Positions 11,115-19,732 of a stretch of DNA of 64,000 bases are shown piece by piece. Under the pieces are notes generated by a model that was not told where the DNA came from, did not search any database, and saw only the letters and a program-made list of their open reading frames with translations. How positions within the stretch are numbered: the first letter of the stretch is position 1; every line of letters begins with the position of its first letter. The position numbers were made by a program, and so were the translations under genes. The stretch is from Sulfurivermis sp040755915 (GTDB taxonomy: Bacteria; Pseudomonadota; Gammaproteobacteria; Thiohalomonadales; Thiohalomonadaceae): positions 1 through 64,000 of the forward strand of contig JBFLWM010000045.1 in assembly GCA_040755915.1 (NCBI GenBank), read 5' to 3'.

Positions 11115-11828
11115 CTAGGACGGCACGGCTTGCAGCCAGTCCCGCATCATGGCCTGCCCCTGCCGCAGCAAGCCTGCCGCCCAGTGTGCCGTCTCAGCAC
11201 GCAGTTGCGGCACGCTGATGCCCGCGGTGGCTCCGATTTCACAGGCATGACCGATGAACCAGCGCTCCATGCCGGCTGCCGTCACCTCCGGGTGAAACTG
11301 CAGGGCCAGGGCATGCCGGCCGACGGCAAAGGCCTGATTGGGATAACGCAGTGTACCGGCCAGGCGCTCGGCTCCCGCCGGGAGGTCAAAGGTATCGCCA
11401 TGCCAGTGCAGCACCGGCGTCAACTCCGGTGCCAGATGGCGCAGTGGCGAAGTCTCCCCGGGCTCGGTCAGCTGCAATGGTGCCCAACCGATCTCCTTGC
11501 CCTCTTTACCGGGATACACCTGTGCACCGAGGGCGCGTGCCATCAGTTGTGCGCCAAGACAGATGCCGACGATCGGCCGCTGCGCCGCCAGACGCTTGCC
11601 GATGAGGCGCAGCTCGTCGTGCAGGAATGGATAGAGCTCCTCCTCGTAGGCACCGATGGGACCGCCCAGAATCAGCAGCAGATCGGGAACTGCCGCATCG
11701 ATGGCGGCGAGATCGTCCACACCGGCCTCCAGGTAGCGCAGCTCATAGCCGAGCTGCTCCAGCACCACGGCAAAACTGCCGGCATCCTCGAACGCGACAT
11801 GACGGATGGCGAGCGCCTGTTTTTTCAT
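11115..11828 (-). CDS. Class I glutamine amidotransferase-like protein (GMP synthase GATase-like)
   Basis: The 237-residue protein is a stand-alone glutamine amidotransferase fold. The nucleophile elbow GICLGAQL gives Cys90, and LQFHPEV gives His179 and Glu181, completing the catalytic triad. LGGPIGAYEE matches the oxyanion-hole region. No synthetase partner is fused or adjacent, so it could hydrolyse glutamine or a gamma-glutamyl compound; relatives are often called GMP synthase-like without proof. The start is ATG at 11828 because gaggag lies just upstream; a GTG five codons earlier overlaps that site and is unlikely. It shares direction with the sensor kinase (27-bp gap) and follows the RNA hydrolase gene by 31 bp, so it may be cotranscribed with either. 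Confidence 0.85.
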   Translation of the reverse strand: MKKQALAIRHVAFEDAGSFAVVLEQLGYELRYLEAGVDDLAAIDAAVPDLLLILGGPIGAYEEELYPFLHDELRLIGKRLAAQRPIVGICLGAQLMARALGAQVYPGKEGKEIGWAPLQLTEPGETSPLRHLAPELTPVLHWHGDTFDLPAGAERLAGTLRYPNQAFAVGRHALALQFHPEVTAAGMERWFIGHACEIGATAGISVPQLRAETAHWAAGLLRQGQAMMRDWLQAVPS

Positions 11829-11859
11829 TCTTGTTCTCCTCACCGCCGCTAGGACGGCA

Positions 11860-13263
11860 TCAAATCGTCACATGCTCCCCTTGGGCGGGCACCTGTGCCT
11901 TCCATCCCAGCTCCCTGACGACGGTCTCGGCAAATATCGCCGCCGTCGCCGCCTCGCCGTGCACCACGAAGGTCCGCCGTGGCGGATCGCGGAAGGCACG
12001 CAGCCAGCGCAGCAGGGCCGCCTGATCGGCGTGGGCAGAAAAACCTCCCAAAGTATAGATATCCGCCCGCACCGGCACGTCCTGGCCGAAGATACGCACC
12101 GATTCGGCCTGATCGACCAGACGCCGGCCGAGGGTGCCCTCGGCCTGAAAGCCGGTAATGAGAATGCTGTTCTCGCGCCGCCCCAGATTATGCCGCAGGT
12201 GGTGCTTGATGCGGCCGCCGTCACACATGCCGCTGGCCGAGATGATCACTACACCGCCGTGGATGTTATTCAGCGCCATGGAATCCTCCACCGAGCCGGT
12301 GAATTTGAGGATTGGCAGCCCGCGGCCGGCGGCTCGCCAGGCGGCCAGTTCCCTGGCCGCCGCGTCGAACAGCTGCATGTGCTGCATGGTGATGCGCGTG
12401 ACCTCGGTGGCCATGGGCGAGTCGACAAAGATATTCAGATTCTTGAAACGCCCCTGCCGCGTCAGCTCATGAAAGTGATAGAGCAACTCCTGCGTGCGCC
12501 CCACGGCAAAGGCGGGAACGATCACGTTGCCCTGCTTGCGCAGCAGGGTGTCGTTCACCGCCGCGACGAATTCGTCCAGGGTGGTATTCATGTCCTTGTG
12601 CAGACGGTTGCCGTAGGTGGACTCGACCAGCAGGATATCGGCCTGCTCGATAATGGCGGGGTCACGCAGGATCGGGCGATTCGGCTGACCGAGATCGCCG
12701 GAGAACACCAGCTTGGTACGACGGTAGCCTTCCTGCACCCATACCTCGACGATGGCCGAACCGAGGATATGGCCGGCATCGCGGAAACAGCAGCGTACCG
12801 TGGCATGCGGCTCGACGTCGCGGTCATAGGCCAGCGGCTCGATCTGTTCCAGGCTGTGCAGGGCATCCCGCACCGTGTACAGCGGCTCGGCCGACTGATA
12901 GCGCGGCTTGCCGCCGCGCCTGATATAGCGTTGCGTGCGTTCGGCCTCCATCTCCTGAAGATGGCCGCTGTCCGGCAACATCACGGCCAGCAGATCGGCG
13001 GTCGCCGCCGTGGTGTAGATCGGCCCCCTGAAGCCGGCCAGTACCAGCCTGGGCAGCAGACCGCTGTGATCGATGTGGGCATGGGTCAGCAGCACGAAGT
13101 CGATATGCCGTGCCTCAAAGGGAAAGGGGCGACGATTGCGTGCCTCGGTTTCCGGCGATCCCTGGAACATGCCGCAATCGACCAGAAATTTTACCTGTTC
13201 CGTCTCCACCAGATAGCAGGATCCGGTCACTTCCCCTGCCGCGCCATGGAAGCTGATCTTCAT
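11860..13263 (-). CDS. Metallo-beta-lactamase/beta-CASP RNA hydrolase (CPSF73-like exonuclease)
   Basis: The 467-residue protein has the metal site THAHIDHSG (His61, His63, Asp65, His66), the ESTYGNR motif, the VPAFAVGRTQELLYH segment typical of beta-CASP proteins, SASGMCDGGRI, and terminal GGFSAHADQ and VVHGE motifs. Bacterial members, such as those resembling Thermus TTHA0252, degrade or process RNA with two zinc ions. There is no KH domain. ATG at 13263 overlaps the stop of the upstream TetR gene (ATGA), and an alternative frame start further upstream would run through that gene. The overlap means the regulator and nuclease are translationally coupled. Confidence 0.9.
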   Translation of the reverse strand: MKISFHGAAGEVTGSCYLVETEQVKFLVDCGMFQGSPETEARNRRPFPFEARHIDFVLLTHAHIDHSGLLPRLVLAGFRGPIYTTAATADLLAVMLPDSGHLQEMEAERTQRYIRRGGKPRYQSAEPLYTVRDALHSLEQIEPLAYDRDVEPHATVRCCFRDAGHILGSAIVEVWVQEGYRRTKLVFSGDLGQPNRPILRDPAIIEQADILLVESTYGNRLHKDMNTTLDEFVAAVNDTLLRKQGNVIVPAFAVGRTQELLYHFHELTRQGRFKNLNIFVDSPMATEVTRITMQHMQLFDAAARELAAWRAAGRGLPILKFTGSVEDSMALNNIHGGVVIISASGMCDGGRIKHHLRHNLGRRENSILITGFQAEGTLGRRLVDQAESVRIFGQDVPVRADIYTLGGFSAHADQAALLRWLRAFRDPPRRTFVVHGEAATAAIFAETVVRELGWKAQVPAQGEHVTI

Positions 13264-13865
13264 CGTTCCCCCACCTCGCGCCGCTCCAGTGCCGGACGCA
13301 GGAAGCTCCACAGGCTCTCCGCCTCCGTCTCCAGTGGATAGGAAAAATCCTGAATCGACCAGCGCATGACGGTCCCCTGCAAAAGGGCACCGATATAGCG
13401 TGCCCCCTGCTCCGCGTCGAGGTCGGCACGGAAACATCCGCAGACACGTCCCTCCTCCAGCAGGTCGGCAATACGCACCAGCAGGCGTTGATAGATCTCG
13501 CGCACCGCCGCCTTGAGGGCCGGCGACTCCACCTGCAGGCGATCGGAAAACACCACTCGCGGAATGCCGCGCCGCTTGCCGATGAAGGCCAGTTGCTGTT
13601 GCAACAGGCGCCGCAGACGGTCGTCGGGCGGCGTGTGTTCGTGCTCCAGTTGCTCCAGTACCTGCAACAGATGATCTGCCGCCCAGCCGACGACGGCACC
13701 GAAGATCGCGTCACGGCTCTTGAAGTGGCGGAAGATGGTGGGCTGGGCGATGCCCACCCGTGCGGCGATGGCCTGGGTGGTGAGATTCTTGATGCCTTGT
13801 TCGGCGGCCAGCTCCAGGGTCGCCTCGACGATTTCCTGCCTGCGGATGTCGTGTGATTTTCCCAT
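13260..13865 (-). CDS. TetR/AcrR-family transcriptional regulator
   Basis: The 201-residue protein has an N-terminal helix-turn-helix (about 5-50) with the TetR pattern RRQEIVEATLELAAEQG, then LTTQAIAARVGIAQPTIFRHF. The C-terminal ligand/dimerisation domain is not assignable to a subfamily, so no inducer can be named. ATG at 13865 fits the family; a TTG 20 codons upstream would place the operator inside the coding region and lacks a ribosome-binding site. A palindrome lies 9-28 bases upstream of the ATG, consistent with autoregulation. It overlaps the downstream beta-CASP hydrolase gene by four bases, which is the likely co-regulated partner. Confidence 0.88.
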   Translation of the reverse strand: MGKSHDIRRQEIVEATLELAAEQGIKNLTTQAIAARVGIAQPTIFRHFKSRDAIFGAVVGWAADHLLQVLEQLEHEHTPPDDRLRRLLQQQLAFIGKRRGIPRVVFSDRLQVESPALKAAVREIYQRLLVRIADLLEEGRVCGCFRADLDAEQGARYIGALLQGTVMRWSIQDFSYPLETEAESLWSFLRPALERREVGER

Positions 13866-13873
13866 GGCAAACG

Positions 13874-13893
13874 ATGCAATTGGCTGATTGCAT
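13874..13893 (-). promoter_or_regulatory. Candidate TetR operator
   Basis: A perfect inverted repeat ATGCAAT-6-ATTGCAT lies 9 to 28 bases upstream of the TetR gene start. Its size and placement suit binding by a TetR dimer and autorepression of the regulator/hydrolase pair. Confidence 0.5.
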
Positions 13894-14008
13894 TGCAGGC
13901 TACGCCGGCACAGGCAAAGTTTCAACCGGGAAACACCATCACGCTGGCGCGATGACCAGGGCCGCGCCTGCGGCAGAAGCTGCCGGGTTCAACACAGACG
14001 GAAAGCGA

Positions 14009-16894
14009 CTATTTCGGCGCCTGCGCCAGATAGGCAAGAAACTCCGCCGCCGGTAATGGTCGGCTGTAAAAATACCCCTGTACCAGGTCGACGCCGCGGG
14101 CCGAGAGATACTCCAGCTGCTCCGCCGTCTCGACACCCTCGGCGATGACCTTGAGATTCAGTACATGGGCCATCTGGATGATCGCCTCGCACAGCGCCGC
14201 ATCATCCGGATCATCGATGATGTCATTGACGAAGCTGCGATCGATTTTCAACACGCCAAAGGGAAAGCGCTTGAGATAGCTGAGCGACGAATAACCGGTA
14301 CCGAAATCATCCAGGGCGATGCGCACACCCAGCAGTTGCAGCCGCTCGAGTATGCCTGCGGTTCCCTCGACATCTTCCAGCAACAGACTTTCCGTAACCT
14401 CCAGTTCCAGCTGATCCGCTGCCAGCCCGGTTTCCGCCAGCACGGCAGCCACAGTCTCCACCAGCGCACCATCGCGGAACTGGCGCGATGACACATTGAC
14501 ACTCACCCGCAGTGGCTGCGGCCAGCCCGCTGCCTCGCGGCAGGCCGCCTCCAGCACCCAGCGGCCGATCGACACGATCAGACCGGTCTCCTCGGCCAGG
14601 GGAATAAAACGATCCGGACTGACCATGCCAAAGGTGGGGTTGTGCCAACGCAACAAGGCCTCGGCTCCAACGACCCGCCCGCTGCCACTGATCACCTGCG
14701 GCTGATAATGCAGCGACAACTCGCCCCGCTCCTGCGCATGACGCAGCTGCGACTCCAGCTCCAGTCGCTTGACAGCCCGCTCGTTCATCTCCGGCGTGAA
14801 GAACTGGGTCGTGTTTCGCCCCAGCTCCTTGGCACGATGCAGGGCGGCATCGGCATTGCGCAACAGGATATGGACGTCCTCGCTGTCGTCCGGTGCCACC
14901 GTGACACCGATGCTGGGCGTGATGTAGATATTCTTCTCCTCAACGATGAACGGCCGTTCGAAGACGCTGCGCATCTTGTCCAGCACACGTTCGACGTCGT
15001 CCACCGTGGCGAGATCGGCCAGAACGATCAGAAACTCGTCGCCACCCAGGCGGGCGACGGTATCACCCTCGCGCATGGCCGCCACCAGACGACGCGCCAG
15101 CTGCAGCAGTAGCTCATCACCGCTGCCATGGCCAAGGCTGTCGTTGATATTCTTGAAATTATCCAGGTCCAGTGACACCACTCCCACACTGCGCCCTTCG
15201 CGCCGCGCCCGTACTACAGCCTGGGCGACACGGTCGGCACCAAGAACACGGTTGGGCAGCTCGGTCAACGCATCGTAACTCTCCTGATGCAGCAGACGCT
15301 GTTCGTATTCCTTGCGTACCGTAATGTCTTCCTTGACGGCGAGAAAATGATCAATCTCACCGCGGGCATTGCGAATCGGCGAGATGGAAGCATATTCCCA
15401 GAACAGTTCGCCATTCTTGCGCCGGTTGAGGAACTCGCCACGCCAGATCTCGCCGCGCATGATCGTTTCCCACAACACACGATAATCGCTCTGCGCGGTG
15501 TGACCACTCTTGAGCAGACGCGGATTGCCGCCGCGCACCTCATCAAGGCAATAGCCGGTGACTTCCTCGAACTTGGGATTGACGTATTCGATGGCACCTT
15601 CGAGATCGGTGATGATCACCGAAACCGGGCTCTGTTCCACCGCCTGCGACAGCTTGCGCAGGCGCTCCTCTGCCTGCACGCGCTGGGTAATGTCGCGGGA
15701 GGTTTCGATGATGCCGGTAAAACCGCCATCCACATCCAGCAGCGGCGTGGCCTCCAGCTCGAACAGGCGGCGGCTGCCGTCGGCCAACACGTGCTCATGC
15801 ACCATGGTGACCGGGCGCAGGGTGCGCCGCACCTCGTCCAGCGGACAGGGATGGCCATTGCCGCCGCAAGGCTGATCCTGTTTGTGGGATACCTGATGGC
15901 AACGCATGGGCAGTTCCTGCCCCTTCTCCAGATAGCGGCGGGCAGCGCGATTCATCATCATGACCTGGTAGTCGGCACCTATCACCATGATCGGGTCGAG
16001 AGCACCGTCGATGACGGTTTGCAGAAAGACCCGCTCGTGTTCGACCTGCGCCTTGCTGCCGGCCACGGCCTCTGCCATGGCATTGAAGGATGCAGCCACC
16101 TCGCCCAGCTCGTCGGTGCCGTCCAGCGCCACACGCGCCGCATAGTCGCCGTCGCGCAGCCGCTGCATGGGCGCCTTGAGCAGGGCCAGGCGCCGCACCA
16201 CCACCCGTTGCAACAACAGGAACAACAGGATGAAGGCGGCGGCAAAAGCCGCCAGCCGGGTGCCCATCTCACGGGTCTGGCGCGCTATGATGCGCTGCTC
16301 GAGCTCGTCGGCGGGCAGCTTGATGCTCAGGATGCCGCGCACGTCCCCGAGCTGATAATCGAAGCCGGCGTCATAGTGTGCACGGATGGTATCCGGGGCG
16401 TCCTGGCGGCTGCCATGGCACTTCAGACAGTACTGCTCGATACGCAGCGGCTTGGCATAGTGATAGAAGCGCCGCCCCTCCGCGGTGGTGAAGGGCACCA
16501 TGCGATAGCTGGCCGCGGTGTCGGTGCGGAAATGATTGATCGCCTCCAGCTCCACGGCATCGGCGGCATTCTGCGGATTGCGTGCCCGATCGGAGACGTT
16601 GTTGAACGACAGGCCGGTGCGCACGAAGTGGAGGAATTCCGCAGAGATGCGCGGCATGGCATGGGCCGGAAGGAAACCGATGGTTTCGTCATTGACCGGC
16701 AGGCCGGCGGCAATGAACTGATGCTGGTAGACCCGGCGCACGGCCTGCAGGGTACCGGCAATCACCTCGGCCTCCTGCAGCAGTTGCGCTGCGACGGCCG
16801 CACGGTTTTCGCGATACTGATGGTATTCCACGGCCAGATACAGGCTGAGGAATACCGCAGCAAACACCGCCAGCAATTTGGTTTGCAAACGCAT
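14009..16894 (-). CDS. Heme-c sensor (DUF3365/Tll0287-like) HAMP-PAS-GGDEF-EAL protein
   Basis: The 961-residue protein begins with a membrane helix (about 5-22), followed by a periplasmic domain that carries a c-type heme site, CLKCHG at 156-161 (Cys156, Cys159, His160). The pattern matches DUF3365/Tll0287-like redox sensors. A second membrane helix, HAMP and two PAS domains follow; the first PAS holds a Cys/His cluster (CHQVSHKQDQPC, then HPCPL). GGDEF is intact at 617-621 with an inhibitory REGD site at 608-611, and EAL at 745-747 with DDFGTGYSS and AEGVET intact. It is probably a bifunctional or redox-switched c-di-GMP enzyme. ATG at 16894 is chosen because it directly precedes the membrane anchor; in-frame sequence upstream is not protein-like. 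The gene stands alone. Confidence 0.9.
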   Translation of the reverse strand: MRLQTKLLAVFAAVFLSLYLAVEYHQYRENRAAVAAQLLQEAEVIAGTLQAVRRVYQHQFIAAGLPVNDETIGFLPAHAMPRISAEFLHFVRTGLSFNNVSDRARNPQNAADAVELEAINHFRTDTAASYRMVPFTTAEGRRFYHYAKPLRIEQYCLKCHGSRQDAPDTIRAHYDAGFDYQLGDVRGILSIKLPADELEQRIIARQTREMGTRLAAFAAAFILLFLLLQRVVVRRLALLKAPMQRLRDGDYAARVALDGTDELGEVAASFNAMAEAVAGSKAQVEHERVFLQTVIDGALDPIMVIGADYQVMMMNRAARRYLEKGQELPMRCHQVSHKQDQPCGGNGHPCPLDEVRRTLRPVTMVHEHVLADGSRRLFELEATPLLDVDGGFTGIIETSRDITQRVQAEERLRKLSQAVEQSPVSVIITDLEGAIEYVNPKFEEVTGYCLDEVRGGNPRLLKSGHTAQSDYRVLWETIMRGEIWRGEFLNRRKNGELFWEYASISPIRNARGEIDHFLAVKEDITVRKEYEQRLLHQESYDALTELPNRVLGADRVAQAVVRARREGRSVGVVSLDLDNFKNINDSLGHGSGDELLLQLARRLVAAMREGDTVARLGGDEFLIVLADLATVDDVERVLDKMRSVFERPFIVEEKNIYITPSIGVTVAPDDSEDVHILLRNADAALHRAKELGRNTTQFFTPEMNERAVKRLELESQLRHAQERGELSLHYQPQVISGSGRVVGAEALLRWHNPTFGMVSPDRFIPLAEETGLIVSIGRWVLEAACREAAGWPQPLRVSVNVSSRQFRDGALVETVAAVLAETGLAADQLELEVTESLLLEDVEGTAGILERLQLLGVRIALDDFGTGYSSLSYLKRFPFGVLKIDRSFVNDIIDDPDDAALCEAIIQMAHVLNLKVIAEGVETAEQLEYLSARGVDLVQGYFYSRPLPAAEFLAYLAQAPK

Positions 16895-17145
16895 GGGCGT
16901 ACCCGCACTGCACCGCCGTGCGCCGCGCCCGCCCGGCCACGTTATTGGTTGTTTTGCAGCACGTGCTGTCGACACCGTGTGGTGCGTCGCACAGCTCCGT
17001 GTGAGCGCCGGCTTATCGCGGTAACGCACACGGTTTTGAGTCTACGCCACGGACAGCGGTGCTGCAATGAAGCAGCACCGCAGAGTCGCCGCGCGGCGAC
17101 CGGAAGCGCCATTTATTGATCTATGCTGGATTCAGCCAGGATAAG

Positions 17146-17724
17146 TCAGCCGTAATACTCCGGCTCGTTGCCCGGTTTCCACTTGATGTTACACCCCATG
17201 CTGGGGCGCTGCTCGTCGGGCACCGGCAGACCGGCCAGGACCGCTTTCACAGCATCCCGCAGATCTGCGCCGGTGACTGGCAGCTTGTTGCCGGGACGGC
17301 TGTCGTCGAACTGGCCACGGTACACCAGATGATGATCGGCATCGAACAGGAAAAAATCCGGGGTACAGGCGGCGCGATAGGCCTTGGCCACCGCCTGCGT
17401 CGCATCGTACAGATATGGATAGGGATTGCCCCGCGCCTTTGCCTCCTGCGCCATGAACTCCGGCCCATCCTCGGCGCGGTGGGCCGGATCGTTGGCACTG
17501 ATCGCCACCACGGCCAGACCATGCTCCTGATACTCGCGCGCGAAGTCAGTGAATGCCTCGGCGATGTGCTTGACGTAGGGGCAGTGATTGCAGGTAAACA
17601 CCACCAACAGCGGCTTGCCGGCGAACTGACGGCGGCTGACGCTGGCCCCGGTCGCCGGCTCCGGCAGTTCGAAATCGGGAGCCGGGGTACCGAGTTCCAG
17701 CATGGTCGAAGGGGTCAGAGCCAT
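17146..17724 (-). CDS. Thioredoxin-fold protein (AhpC/TSA-like, CxxC)
   Basis: The 192-residue protein has a thioredoxin/peroxiredoxin fold with the motif FTCNHCPYVKH, placing Cys45 and Cys48 in a CNHC pair. Relatives are annotated as thioredoxin-family or redoxin proteins in many proteobacteria, and the substrate is not established. There is no signal peptide, so it is probably cytoplasmic. The ATG follows aggagacatgtc, a clear ribosome-binding site. It lies 71 bases downstream of mtnC on the same strand and could be read from the same transcript, though a separate role in thiol redox balance is just as likely. Confidence 0.85.
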   Translation of the reverse strand: MALTPSTMLELGTPAPDFELPEPATGASVSRRQFAGKPLLVVFTCNHCPYVKHIAEAFTDFAREYQEHGLAVVAISANDPAHRAEDGPEFMAQEAKARGNPYPYLYDATQAVAKAYRAACTPDFFLFDADHHLVYRGQFDDSRPGNKLPVTGADLRDAVKAVLAGLPVPDEQRPSMGCNIKWKPGNEPEYYG

Positions 17725-17795
17725 GACATGTCTCCTGTGTATGCTGTGCGTGACAGAATCCTGAACATCAGGGCGCTGCGTTACGTTCAGACCGG

Positions 17796-18470
17796 CTAGA
17801 GCGTGATGCCGCTGAAATCCGCTTCCTGCCGATGGCGTGCACCGGCATCCAGCGCGCCGTTGCGTACCAGCTGGCAGGTGCGCATGCCGGCGGCCTGGGC
17901 AGCGTCCAGTTCCTCGACGATGTCGGACAGGAACAATATTTCCTGCGGCGGCAAACCGATGGCGGCGGCGATAGTGGCATAAGCCGCCGGATCGCGCTTG
18001 TTGCCGCTGGTGGTGTCGAAGTAGCCGCTGAACAACGGCGTCAGATCGCCATGATCACTGTAGCCGAACAGCAGCCTCTGCGCCTGCACCGAACCGGAGG
18101 AGAATACATACAGGCGCACCCGGGCCGCCTGCCAGGCACGCAGGCGCTGTGCCGCATCGGCGTAGACATGGCCGGTGAAGTCGCCGTTGCGGTAGCCCGC
18201 CTCCCAGATCATGCCCTGCAGCGCCTTCAACGGCGTGATCTTGCGATCTTCATCGATCCATTGCCGCAACTGCGCGCCCGCCTCGGCCAGGCTGAGCACC
18301 CTGCCGACCGTGGCGCTGACCGCACTGAGCTGCTCCGCCACTGCCGGTTCGGCGGCGTGCGCCCACAGAAAGTCATCCATCTGCCGGCGTGCATAGGGGA
18401 ACAACACATCCTTGACGAAGGACAGCGACGAGGTGGTGCCCTCGATGTCGGTAAGGATGGCGCGGATCAT
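17796..18470 (-). CDS. mtnC: Enolase-phosphatase E1 (methionine salvage)
   Basis: MtnC is a HAD-family enzyme that enolises and dephosphorylates 2,3-diketo-5-methylthiopentyl-1-phosphate to the acireductone. The 224-residue protein opens with ILTDIEGTTSS, giving nucleophile Asp8 and Glu10 in the form diagnostic of E1 enzymes, with SGSVQAQ and DIVEEL motifs later. The start ATG at 18470 overlaps the mtnD stop (ATGA), which rules out longer upstream starts. It is the last gene of the mtnB-mtnD-mtnC operon, and its product is the substrate of MtnD. Confidence 0.96.
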   Translation of the reverse strand: MIRAILTDIEGTTSSLSFVKDVLFPYARRQMDDFLWAHAAEPAVAEQLSAVSATVGRVLSLAEAGAQLRQWIDEDRKITPLKALQGMIWEAGYRNGDFTGHVYADAAQRLRAWQAARVRLYVFSSGSVQAQRLLFGYSDHGDLTPLFSGYFDTTSGNKRDPAAYATIAAAIGLPPQEILFLSDIVEELDAAQAAGMRTCQLVRNGALDAGARHRQEADFSGITL

Positions 18471-19021
18471 GCTGCCACGAACTGATCGAAACTGGGGAAG
18501 TGCGCGGCGATGCCGCTGCCGGTAAACTGCGCCACCCAGCCATCCGGGACGGTGAACAGGCGGATGCACTTGAAGTCGGGATGCTCACCCATGTCGAACC
18601 AGTGCGGTGTGTCGGCCGGCACCGAGATCAAATCACCCTGCTCGCACAGCACCATGTAGATGTGCTCGCCGACGTGCAGGTAGAACAGGCCGCTGCCATC
18701 GACAAAGAAACGCACCTCGAAGTCGGCATGCACATGTTCGGCGAGAAACTTGCCGCGCAGCTCCGCCCGCTGCGGGTGATCCGGGCGCAAACTGACCACA
18801 TCCACCGACTGGAAGCCATATTCGCGCGTCAGCCGCTCCACCGGCTCACGATAGGCCGCCAGCACCTCATCCTGCCCCGCCGCGGCACTCAGCGGCGCGC
18901 TGGCCTGCCAGCGCTCGAAGCGCACGCCCAGCGCGGACAGCTGCGCAGCGATGGTGCCATGCTCGGTGCATACGGTTTCGACGGCGCCATCAGCGGCACG
19001 ACGGATCTCCAGACGGCTCAT
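18467..19021 (-). CDS. mtnD: Acireductone dioxygenase (methionine salvage)
   Basis: MtnD is a cupin that oxidises the acireductone to 4-methylthio-2-oxobutanoate and formate with bound iron; with nickel it makes methylthiopropionate and CO. The 184-residue protein has the metal-binding pattern His96, His98, Glu102 in AEHVHADFEVR and the fourth ligand His140 in PADTPHWFD. ATG at 19021 follows gaggatgattgc and lies four bases from the mtnB stop; an upstream in-frame start would enter mtnB. The order mtnB-mtnD-mtnC matches operons in Pseudomonas-like bacteria. Confidence 0.96.
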   Translation of the reverse strand: MSRLEIRRAADGAVETVCTEHGTIAAQLSALGVRFERWQASAPLSAAAGQDEVLAAYREPVERLTREYGFQSVDVVSLRPDHPQRAELRGKFLAEHVHADFEVRFFVDGSGLFYLHVGEHIYMVLCEQGDLISVPADTPHWFDMGEHPDFKCIRLFTVPDGWVAQFTGSGIAAHFPSFDQFVAA

Positions 19022-19025
19022 GCAA

Positions 19026-19664
19026 TCATCCTCGCAGTTGATGCAGCTCGCATTGAAACAGAAACTCGAAGGCCTCGACATGGCGCAGTGCCTCCGTTAC
19101 GTCGCGGCCCCAGGTATACAGGCCATGGCCGCGGATCAGATAGCCATGCACATCGGCGTGGGTATCCAGATATTCCGCTACCTGCCGCGCCAACCGCGGG
19201 ATGTCCTGATCATTGGCAAACACCGGCACGGCGAGGCAGGTGTCGTGGGTATGCACACCGGAGAAGGCCTTGAGCAGCTCGTAACCCTCCAGCAACAGCT
19301 CATCGCCGCTCTGGCGCGACAACAGGGTGGCATTGACCGAGTGGGTATGCAATACGGCGTTTACCGCAGGAAAGCGCTGGTAGAGCATGGTGTGCAACAG
19401 GGTTTCCGCCGACGGCCGCCGTGCATCATTGTGCGGCTGTCCTGCCAGGTCCACCACCATGATGTCCTGCTCGGTGAGCAGACCCTTGTGGCGGCCGGAT
19501 GCCGTGATGGCGGCGAAGTCGGGTGACAGGCGGGCGGAAAAATTGCCGCTGGTGGCGGGTACCCAGCCTTGGCTGTGCAGGATTCTGCCGGCCTCAACCA
19601 GTTCGTGTGCCCGCGCCTGCAGGAGCGCCGCGTCGACGGCGCAGGGTTGAATGACGGCATGCAC
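19026..19664 (-). CDS. mtnB: Methylthioribulose-1-phosphate dehydratase (methionine salvage)
   Basis: MtnB is a class II aldolase-family zinc enzyme that dehydrates 5-methylthioribulose-1-phosphate. The 212-residue protein shows PATSGNFSARL near residue 36 and zinc ligands His106, His108 (LHTHS) and His180 (RGHGLY). The start is a GTG at 19664 with gggga upstream; an ATG four bases away is in another frame. It is the first gene of the mtnBDC operon behind a plausible sigma70 promoter. mtnA and mtnK/mtnP are not in this window and must lie elsewhere if the pathway is complete. Confidence 0.95.
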   Translation of the reverse strand: MHAVIQPCAVDAALLQARAHELVEAGRILHSQGWVPATSGNFSARLSPDFAAITASGRHKGLLTEQDIMVVDLAGQPHNDARRPSAETLLHTMLYQRFPAVNAVLHTHSVNATLLSRQSGDELLLEGYELLKAFSGVHTHDTCLAVPVFANDQDIPRLARQVAEYLDTHADVHGYLIRGHGLYTWGRDVTEALRHVEAFEFLFQCELHQLRG

Positions 19665-19693
19665 GGTGAAGTCCCCTGTTCTGCGGAAAACTG

Positions 19694-19723
19694 ATTTTAG
19701 TCAATTCATTTCCGCTGAAACAA
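19694..19723 (-). promoter_or_regulatory. Promoter of mtnBDC with overlapping inverted repeat
   Basis: On the minus strand TTGTTT (19723-19718) and TAAAAT (19699-19694) are separated by 18 bases. An inverted repeat, GCGGAAA at 19683-19689 and TTTCCGC at 19709-19715, spans the -10 and could be a regulator site. The mtnB GTG lies 30 bases downstream of the -10. Confidence 0.5.
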
Positions 19724-19732
19724 GCAGACACC

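Noticed and set aside
13866..13925. Upstream TTG as the TetR start
   Set aside because: It lacks a ribosome-binding site, adds a non-family extension and would put the palindrome inside the gene.
16895..17029. N-terminal extension of the heme-c GGDEF-EAL protein
   Set aside because: The 45 in-frame residues are Arg/Ala-rich without membrane or family features, and the signal-anchor helix starts right after ATG at 16894.
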